NCBI GenBank assembly: GCA_037576195.1
Contig: CM075101.1
Coordinates: 52,824,001-52,888,000 of the forward strand
DNA: 64,000 bases
Source of the DNA: Phytoseiulus persimilis
Taxonomy: Eukaryota; Arthropoda; Arachnida; Mesostigmata; Phytoseiidae
Direction of reading: 5' to 3'
Of this stretch, positions 24,782 through 34,400 are shown in pieces. A program made the translations under genes and the position numbers. Numbering within the stretch: position 1 is the stretch's first letter; the number at the start of each line of letters is the position of its first letter. A model generated the notes under the pieces. The model saw only the letters and a list, made by a program, of their open reading frames with translations, was not told where the DNA came from and made no database searches.

Positions 24782-25198
24782 TCACACGTAGTCAGATGTT
24801 CTCTGACACACGTCGATTCCCAGCAAACTTTGGTCGTAGAGGGGCATGCGACCCATCAACGGCGGCAGAGGTATGGGATGTCCTGAAGGCCCCAACAGCG
24901 GGTCGAGAAGGACTTGCGGACCCGCGCTCATCACTGCCAGAGGATCCCGTAGAGAGCAATAGCGCTCTTCGTCATCCAGCGTCGTCTGAAGATCCCTAGC
25001 CTCCAACTCCTCGAGGGGCAGAGCCGATGTGCCCATTTGGAACGCGCCATGAGTCTCCTTTGTACAGGACGACGACTCTCCTTCCTCAGGAGACAAATTC
25101 TGAAAATTTCGAGAATGTTGGTTCTTTTCCTCCTTGGCCACCGATTCTGCTCCCCAGAGCTCCTTCCACTTATCCCTTCCCCTTTGTGCTCTCAAACC
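24782..25198 (-). CDS. Possible alternative 3' terminal exon of the Dpr-like gene
   Basis: An open frame on the same strand, just 3' of the last exon, ends at TGA 24784-24782. Two acceptors lie in frame 0: CTTTCAG|GGT (exon start 25198) and AATTTTCAG|AAT (exon start 25099). Both match the phase 0 of the alternative donor at 25436, so 138 or 105 residues could replace the hydrophobic tail. The encoded sequence is acidic and proline-rich (ALPLEELEARD, PIPLPPLMGRMP) and has no membrane segment. I recognise no domain, and the opposite strand is also partly open, so coding status is uncertain. AATAAA on this strand occurs about 750 bp further on (24027-24022). Confidence 0.3.
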   Translation of the reverse strand, partial: GLRAQRGRDKWKELWGAESVAKEEKNQHSRNFQNLSPEEGESSSCTKETHGAFQMGTSALPLEELEARDLQTTLDDEERYCSLRDPLAVMSAGPQVLLDPLLGPSGHPIPLPPLMGRMPLYDQSLLGIDVCQRTSDYV

Positions 25199-25330
25199 CT
25201 GAAAGCTCAGTTTGGACTTGAAGTGGGGCTCCACTCAACGAGAGACTGAGAAGAGTTGTTATCGAGCGAGTTCCACTCGGGAAGAGAAAAAACTCACCTT
25301 TGTACAACATAGCCTAAGGTTAAGCTGTTG

Positions 25331-25467
25331 TCACGTGGTCCGGGCGACCACCAGCAAAAAAGCCATTTGTAGAGCGACCAGAGGACCCAGAGTGTACAAA
25401 GTGAACAGAGGATGTCCGGCGACGCCAGCGCTCACCTCGTGTGATTTTCTCGCAAGTTGCTCTTCGG
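25331..25467 (-). CDS. Dpr-like gene exon 5: hydrophobic C-terminal tail
   Basis: 137 nt, residues 276-319 and TGA. The acceptor TTTCGTTCGTCTCTCGTTCCAG|CC is strong and in phase with exon 4. The frame has a short polar stalk (EEQLARKSHEVSAGVAG), then about 23 mostly hydrophobic residues (PLFTLYTLGPLVALQMAFLLVV) and only a few residues after them. That arrangement suits a GPI-anchor signal or a very short membrane anchor, as expected for Dpr proteins. A second donor-like site, GAG|GTGAGC, lies inside the exon at 25436/25435. If it were used, the tail would be removed. No polyadenylation signal is evident close to the stop. Confidence 0.78.
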
Positions 25468-28400
25468 CTGGAACGAGAGACGAACGAAATCGTGGTTGAT
25501 AATAATCTTCCAGTGGAATACGCTCGCCGAAGAGTATTTGAACGTTCCACATGAACACTATTTTCGTCTCCAAAACTCCGTTTTCCCCAAACTCCGAAGA
25601 TTCCTGGGAAGGAGGCCACACCTCAACTCGGCCGAGCGCCGGAGAATTCCAGGAAGAGGGTAACTGACGGCCGCGAAGGAAGTAGTCCAGGACTCACCAT
25701 GCAAGACATGCACCTGCACCATGGCTGGCGTTGAGTCCACCGGAGCGCAGGTGTAGGTTCCGGAATGTTGTTTGTTGGCGTTATGGATGACTAGGCGAGA
25801 CAACTGTTTATCTACGCCGCCTTCATTGTCGCTAAGAGGCACAAGGCTGATATTAACTTTGCTGTGGCGATCGTAGTTAACGACCCGATCGCCATGATAC
25901 CAGAACACGTGGCTCAACGGCTGCGGACAATCGTGTATCACACAGGTCAGGCTTATGGAGCTCCCGCTGTTGACGAACAGCTCAGGGCCTTCTTCGATGG
26001 AAGCGTGCGGAGCTGTGGGAGAAAAGAACAAAAATCCATGAGAATCTGGTTCATCAACGCTGCTCGCATCGATGCCCCGTCGCTCGGATTGCGCGGACGC
26101 TGGTCCCGACCTCCAGAACCCCGCGAGAGAGGGCCAGCACCGTCAAACCGCCTGAGGTCCTCTCCCGGGACCGACCCACTCATTCACAACCCCCCCCCCC
26201 CCCCCCCCTGCCCAACGGTTTCCCGGAATTCTCTCCAAGTTCTCCCCCGCGCGGGTCTCATATGAGAACGCAGAACATTCCGACGTAAATCAACTGCTTT
26301 CCCCAAATGGAATACGACCGCAGCGGAATAGTGAATGTCGGACGGCTCCTTTGCGCCTTGTTCCCGTGAAACCCTCCGTACGCTTTACTCACAGAGCACG
26401 TTGAGATGAACGTCGAAGCTCAGCATCGGGTGTTGCGTATTGACCTGACATTCGTAGTTGCCCTGGTCTGTTTTCTGCACGGCGCGGATTTGCAGCATCC
26501 AATCGTCGCGATCGCTGATACCGTCCCCCCGTACCGCCGAGAAGCGGTCATCGGTCGTGTATGTTATCATTCCAATCGTCAATATATGGTAATCGGACCG
26601 CCGTAGCCAAGTCACCTACGAAGAAATAAACACATAGGCTGAAGCAATCCAGATTGCTCCGTCGAATGAGTAACTGCGCAAGCGTGTATCGGAAATTAAT
26701 CCGGCCTCCGCGGAGGCCGATAATTGGCTGGGCGTCCATCGGCGGAAAACGTTGTGGGAGCAGACTCCACACGACGGTCGACTCACTGAGGGAGGCCACC
26801 TATGTCGGAACTCACTGTTTTCTGCCCGATATTGTGGACGTAACAATGTAGATAAACAGTGCTGCCGAGCTGGCCGGTCACATTTTTCGAGCTGAGTGTG
26901 CTGTTGATCTCGGGAGCGGGGTTGTGAGCTTCGAGATGATTCGCTGAGTTGGCCGGAATGTCTTCTCGACCGGTGAAATGTCTTCTGTTCGTGTGTCGGG
27001 CCGTACCTGTGATAAGAAAAGTTTTTAGCGCTGAGGCGACCGCGACGCCCATTATTGCACCGTCAACTAAAGCTTTCGACGCAGTGCAGCTCCTGGCGAG
27101 ACCGCGCACAAGAACTCCCCACATGGAAGGAGTCGAACACGTCGGGAATGAGGACGCCGTAATTTTACGACGGCGGGAGGTGGTACGAACACCGTTCTCT
27201 GAGCGAGCAACGGATCTCTGGATCAAGAATAATTGAAGCTTCGGAATCAGCTAAAAAAAATCTCTAATTCTGCGGGGGACGCTTGAAATTCCGAAACAAG
27301 TATACCGCCGTAGTTCGACTGGGGGAGGATGACTCAATCGGGATGCCGTAATTTCTTCGCGGTGCCTCAACCCGTAATACTGAGTCTCATTCGAAACTGA
27401 GCGATGTCTCGATCGCCTCCTCACGCCAGAATAATTGCCAACAAGCTTTGAAACACGCCCGGGTCCTGATTGGACTCCCGAGGCGAGGGCTGGTCTGGGC
27501 TCGGCCAACTCGTCGGTGGAGAAAGTTCGCGTCGGTCCAGAGGTTAGTCAAACGATGGAGCGATCCGGTATCTTGGAACTGAGCGACGGGGAGCGTGGTT
27601 GTTTTTATCGCGGACGGCAACAGGCCATGAGATAATTAGGCGACCCGCGCAACGCGCAATTGTCTGTCTCCATTGTTGAAGATAATGAACAATACAGCGA
27701 AGAATGCCGGCCATTGTAGACTTCATTTACCAAACAGTGCTCGGTATGCGGTGGGTACAATGTGCAAAGAGCTTTTCCTTCCCTCGTCAACGCTATTTAC
27801 GGAAATGGGAGACCGCCGCAGCAGCGTCGGCGCGCTAGAACGACGCCGGTGCGCACAGGGGACGGAAACGTCATCCGTGAATTATGGACACGTAGAGCTC
27901 CTTCTCGAGCCAGGGGGAGTTCCCGTCCCCTACTTCTTGATCCATCTCTCTGGAAACGGACGATCCCGTTCCCTCTTAACCTCCCCATCAAGACTTCTCG
28001 TTGGCTCCAGCGGCTCGCTGGCTAGTCGCTTCAAAAATGATGGCGTTGGAAGAGGTCATCGTTTCAGAAGTCGTGCTTCGGCAGAGCAGCTTCCGCGTCA
28101 CCGTTCCCGTGTGGGATATTCCTTGCTTCGAATCAGCCTTTGTTGGCGGAGCGCGATTTCCAAAATTGAGCGCCGGTCTCCAATCGGATGTGACGGAACC
28201 ACCATCCGTCACCTGGCCCGTTCGTTCTCGGGAATATCCAGCATGAAATTCGACTCTGAAGATGTGGCATCGGGCACGCTCTCTCAGTCATCGCGCTCAT
28301 AACTACCCACTGTACGGACTTGAACGCTCGGCTTAAGACGCTCATCGTCGAGTCGAGGGAGTCTGACGGCACGGAACCACGGGGGCGGAAATGGAACCAC

Positions 28401-31400
28401 TTCCAAACAGGAGCGGCATCTGCTGCTCTTGAGGCGGAACAGGCCGAGGACTCTGCGAGCGCTCCGTGAAATTCCACGATCAGACGCAAGGAGACGGTGT
28501 CACAGTCCAGAGGGGAGCGCTTGCGAAAGCTCCGCCGACCTCACATCCCTGCCGGATGGGGTATCCTTCCGGTTTCGCGACTTCCACGCGGAGGCTGAGC
28601 AGGCATTCAACAGCCGCCAGAATACCACGTTCCCGCACCGGCTCCATCGGGCGTCTTCTTCGAGCCGAGTTCAAGATCCTGTCCGGAAGGAGAACAGCCT
28701 ATCCTTTTGTGCCACGCTCGGAACTGTTGCTGAACCAATGAGGCGCAAGTCCGCGTTACTCCGCTTTGCGGAGGCGGGGCAACGGGTGCTCGGAGGCCTG
28801 ATGGAGCCGACTATTAGCGGTTTTTTTTTTCCTCGGAGCAGTTGTGTCAGATGACGCCACTTTCAAAACCCCCAGCTAGTAGTGCGAACCACGAACTCGC
28901 CGCCACAGGAACATAATGATGACTCGGACCTTGCGAGCCGGAGCTCGCCCGAGCTGCAGAGCTGGAAGTTGATGAAACCAAATGCGCGGAGAAGTTAATA
29001 AAACAGGAGATACAAGAGTAGCAGATGCTGTTCCGAGATTCAATCAACGCGCGGGAGCTGCATCAAGAGTCGACGCGGAAATATATTTATTCTGTTTGCC
29101 CTCGCCGACGGGTTTTCTGTACCACGTATTCCGTCCGCGCTGAGCTGGCGACGGTTCTCATGCTCACCCGCAGCGGCCCATACGCAAAGCACGTAGGACG
29201 TGCATGAAGTAACGCCGCGCCGCTTCCAAAACTGCGCGGGAATTCGTTTCCCACGCACAGGGCTCGTTCACAATTTATATTGGAACGTCAGCTCACTTCT
29301 CAACTCGTCTCCGGTCCACCAGGCACGATTCCGAGGGACTGCGTGCATGCTTTGGGGTCCCTCGCTGGCCCCAGCAGACCGTCCGGACGTATTGCCGGAA
29401 CTGAGGAGCGTTGAATGGCTTACGCTCTGGCTCCACTTCGAGATGCACAGATAGCGAATGGATCAGGAACAGCGACGCGACAGTGATGAGGAGCGATACT
29501 ATGTATGTCTACCGCATATGAATCGACACCGACGGAGCGTGAGTACGTTTCTCGAATCCGTTGAGCTCGTTCCGGATCGTCCGCGACACATCGGTAGCTT
29601 CCAGCTCTCACGTTGTCCCCGACGACCTCGGAACGCTGAACCTTCCTCGCCTGTGCATTGGCGTACACTGGATCTGGCGGGAGGGGGAGGGGGGGGGGGA
29701 GAAAATCGCATTCCGGAATTCGTCGATGAATAAAATCTGCGCCACAGATCGAGAATAATAACCAAGTCGAGCACCACCGAGTCGACCGGGTCCCCCGATA
29801 CTCTGTGCAAAAGCCGACGAGGCGCACGAGCGTCACGTTTCTGTTCGTGGCTACGATCGCACGATCAGGGTCTGTCGGGAGCGTTCCAGCTGTCACAACT
29901 GCATCGCCGGGAGTGTTCTCGGCATGGGCAGAGAGAGGATCTAATGATGGGGTCTACGGGAACAACGATAAGGGCCACGCCATCTAGGGGCGGTGGTGGC
30001 GTTTGTTTCAGAGTTGAACTTCCTGTTGTGCCGCAAGCGGTTCCGCAAAAACATACGTTATCAGCGCCCTGCGGTCTGATGTTCCCCGCGTCCAACAATC
30101 CGTAACTCAGACACCGGGCCTCAACGTTCTGGAGCAGCAGGCCGTAAACAGATGGCAAGGTTGATTAATACATTCATGATGTGATGGAAGCCCCCGTCGC
30201 TTCCAACTCGCAGTGTTCGCTGGGTGATCACGCTGGAGACACGAACAGTTGTTGCGGGGAGGCGCTGCTTTGGTTCGTCTGAGCTGCCATGGAATTCCTG
30301 GACCGATTCGCAGGACAACATCCGACCTCGATGACAAAAGCAAGCCCGTGGGTTTTCGTTCATCGAATGCAAACTGAATCTCCCGTCCACGTGGGGGAGC
30401 GGCCTGCTCGATGCCCGCGCTTACGTCTCGGGAATCGGATTCTCGTGATGCGTCGACTATTCTTATTCACGAGTGGTTCAAGGGAAAAGTTTCGAGGATC
30501 CTTCTCTCTTTTTGACTCTTCTCATGGATATTTTGTTCTGAACAGATGAGTGCAGTTGCGCTTTTCACGTCAAGGAGCAACTTGTCTGTGTTTCTTTTGA
30601 TCTCGGATTCCTTTCAATATGCTGCCCGAGACACAGAGCGCACTCGAAACGGCACGCTGTCGATACAGCGTCGAGAGTTCATTGGACCGATATGGCCTCC
30701 TTCCCCCTCCTCCTGATTCCAGGGAGACTACTCCTTGCGGTTAACCCATGGTTTCTCGTCGCGGTAGTGAGTCCGTTGCACCCCGAATTCGCAAGTGGTG
30801 CTCAGGCGGTGGCTGTCGAAAGCCCTGCCTTTTGGAATCGGCGTGTCGTGTTAGGCCGGACGACAAGAAGGATTCCTCGCGTGACAGTGTGCTCCGCTGA
30901 TTCGCTCGGTTTGTCCATCCGTGGGCGTACGTGGACAAGCAGTGGGATCACGTCTACAATCAGCAGCTTGCTCCAGGACGCAGACAACTTGCGCTACTGA
31001 CATCTGGATGTGTCCGCCTACCGGCCGAAAAGGCGTGTCGAAGAAGTGGTCCACTGTAGTCCTACCGGTACGACAAGCACCGCCACTACCTGCACGCCGA
31101 CGGCAACAACGAGTGCAAGGACAACGGCGTCGATCAGCAGCGCCGCCGCGCCGCTACAAAGGTGACTCGGTCCAGCGGAACAACCGAGACGGCGTCAGAA
31201 GAGAACGAGCCGGCGGAAACGGGGGAAGAAGAAAAGGGAGAAGGCTCCAAACAACCCATTCTGACACCGAGGGACCGCTCGAGCTGCAACTCCGATAAGT
31301 CTGCTCTGTTCACAACTGTCTGCTGGCTCGGAAGCGTCCCGTTCGGCCCTCGGGATGAATTCTGATTCCGACCGTTCCCGCTCCCCGACCGAAGACTGGA

Positions 31401-34400
31401 ACCATTTGGAAATTGATTTTTCAACGTCAGAGGAGCGACACAATCGCATCATCAATAAACCATCAGGCTCGGATTCCCCGGAGATAATTGTTCATGAAGA
31501 TCGCTGCTGCTCCAGAAACACTTTTGTTCGTCTGATCCCAAGTCAATCCCCCGCTCTCGATCATTTCTCGTCGAAATTCTTGCGCAGAGTATCAGAAGCC
31601 GAGCAGAGTGGCATGAAGCTCCTCAACTTCATTCCTCGTCCCGCTCGACGACCCGCCTTGTCGAAACATTCCATGAAAAATTTAGACTTCAAGCTCACCC
31701 TCTACAGAGTCATGCCGGGGATGACAACTCCACCGGAATCGCTGTCCCTCGAGCTGTCGTTTCGCGGGAAGTCACGTTCAGAATCGATGCGATAATCACT
31801 GCGGAGCGTCGAGGTCGAGCTGACTCTCCACGCTACCGCCGACAGGAAAATATTCCGGAAAAGGTGCTTTACGAGGATTATTCAGAAGCGGTTCCTCCTC
31901 GAATCGCGAAAGATATTCCGCTTAGTAGACCTCGAGGAGATATTGCCTCAGCGAGTCGAAGGGGGAGGGGGGGCAAGCGCCGCGCTGTTTTTCGATCAGC
32001 TGGCAGAATCATTTCTCCCCGTTGTAGAGTAGAACAGGCCCGCTGGCCCATTTTAGGTCGCAGAGCGCGATCCATCGACGCCGGGTTATATGCGCGCTGC
32101 CGGTGCCCGTCAGTCCGACCGACGGGCCTCTGATAAACGCGATACGTGGTTCAGGTGCGTGAATTCCGTCTTGCGTGTACAGAATTAGAGCGATCGAGCA
32201 GGCCGGCCGTCCGTGTGGTGGGCATAGCGTGGAGCTTGCGCGCCAGCCGGGCTTCCCCTATCGGTGGCTGTCAAACACTCTCCAACGATACCGGCGCTCA
32301 GATTGGATCCGAGGCGAGATTTGGAATCCTCTTCAATCTGAGCGAAATTCCAATTTTCGCGCCACGGATTCGGTTGCCGGCGTCTCATTCCCATCCATAT
32401 CCGTTATGCGCATCGAATCTCTCTTCATATATCAATTCATGTGGCTGCTTGGTAGTCCACCGACCCGCTCCACGGATCGTCCGCGGGCTGCGGGAGTAGT
32501 CATCCCATTCTTCTTTCTACTGCAGAGCGACCAGCCGGATCACAGCGTATTTTCCAAAGGTTTCCTGAGCGAGATGGTGGATCACCGCTTGCGAAAAGCA
32601 CCGTTCGCATCTGGTGGCAGCTCGAAGGCTCCGACTGCTTAAAGAGGGAATCGTCGGGCTGTTCATCGCGGTGACTCATTACGTTAGGCTGCTCATGGTG
32701 GGGAAAGGAAGTTTGATGATCTTGGCTTTGTCGATCCAGGTTTTGTAGAGATGGTTCCCTTGACGCCTCCAATGGCATCCGGTTTCCGGTGAGAGCCGTG
32801 AAGCCTGAATTGGGCTCCACGACTCGCACCGAATAATTCTGACGCGAGCAGCAGCGATGCTCTCGAGTGAAGTTGTCTAGAACGGTATCCACTGACGCTG
32901 ATGGTTATCGGAGCGATACGAATCTTTATCGGCAAGATGACGCCTACGCCTTTCTTGGGCGTTGACGTGGGGTGTTCATAATGGAATTAATGATGCCGAA
33001 AATAACGGCGATGATATCGACAGCAATATTAATGACAGTGTGTGGGCTGCAGCGGCGTTGCTAGTTGAGCTATACGAACCTAAATGATCGAGGTAGAGCA
33101 TGGAAATCAAGAGCTAATCCCGCAACCTGGTCAAGCCCCGAACTGGGAAGTCGCCGTCGAGGCGGAAGATTCCCGGCTCCCATTCCGATGGTAGTCGAAC
33201 ATCCCTGGAAGCGATACCATCGCGCATTCTGGCCCCAGCGGGAACCCTCTCGCGAGCTTTTCTGCCTTTCGATCGGAATCATGTTCACTTCTCCAGAACG
33301 AGGAATGTCGGCTCCTGTTTTCCCCGACGTTACTCCCCCGGTACTGGCGAAATAGGACTCCACGCCACGGAGGCTTCGGCTCAACTGCATGCCTGGCTGC
33401 CGCTGCTGCGTCCTGTCTGCTGGTTAGATGGCTTTTTGCGTAGGCTGCGACGGCAGGCCGTCTACAAGCTGTATAAGGCGGGCGACAGCCTGTATAACGA
33501 GCGTTTCTTCAGGTGGAAAAGGTTAGAAAGACCTGCAGGAAATCACGCCCCTGAGAGCCTTTCCACTGAGAGCTCCGTCGACCGACGACGGGCTCTGTCA
33601 CGGCGAGCCAGACCGGCGGTCTTCGACGAGCGGTCCGGCCAGCTGGCGACCGGTTAGGTACCGGCTCGTGCGCGGTCCTCGGAGACCTATTAGATGACCA
33701 GGAGCAGCTAATCGACGCCTCTTCAGTTAAGCCTTCAGATGCTGCCGAAACGCGACCACTCGCACCAGATGTGTTCACTTGCGTCGTTCCAACTCATCTC
33801 CGAGGTTGATTCCGTCTTGGTGCACGGCTGCCAGGTCGTTGACGGATTGCATCGATTCCCCTTTGACCTTTCTCACGTTCGAACGGCGGCCGATCCGGGA
33901 ACCAAGCTCCATTCCGCGGGCTCGCCGCCAGCTCTTCGGCGCGAAGGAGGCTAAAATCAGTGCTCCGATCGCATGTAGGTGGGATTTCGATAAAGATTTG
34001 CATAATTGCTTCCTCATTCGCTCTCTGATCCTCTTACCGCGGGCCTGATCTGGTGCGGGGGAGGGATGACCGTCCCTCGAACCAAATCTACCCAACCAAA
34101 CGGCTGACTCGATTCAGATGTTTACGTTGGTTAAACTGTCGTCTGCTGATTTTCATTTGGAGCGTGCCCTCCGCTGAAGGGCCCGCACAAAAGCGGACAA
34201 CTCGGAGCCGTCTTCCATTTCTCGTTTTCTCTCCCCAACAGTTCACAACGGGAGAACTGCTTGCACATACATTCTCAGAATTGGAACATTTGAAAAGCTG
34301 CAATCCCGCCGAGTGACCCTTTCCGCTTCGCCTGTTCATAAAAAAAAGTATGAAGAGAACGATCTGAGGGTCGCCGGAGCGTTGCGGTGGCGAATGACCA

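Noticed and set aside
25864..26265. + strand frame over the Ig2 exon
   Set aside because: Antisense shadow of the Dpr-like exon 4 and adjoining intron, including the C19 run read as prolines.
29581..29611. Minus-strand AGSYRCVA, resembling an Ig F-strand, inside the Dpr-like intron
   Set aside because: No B-strand cysteine or tryptophan upstream at the right spacing, and no exon boundaries; probably chance.
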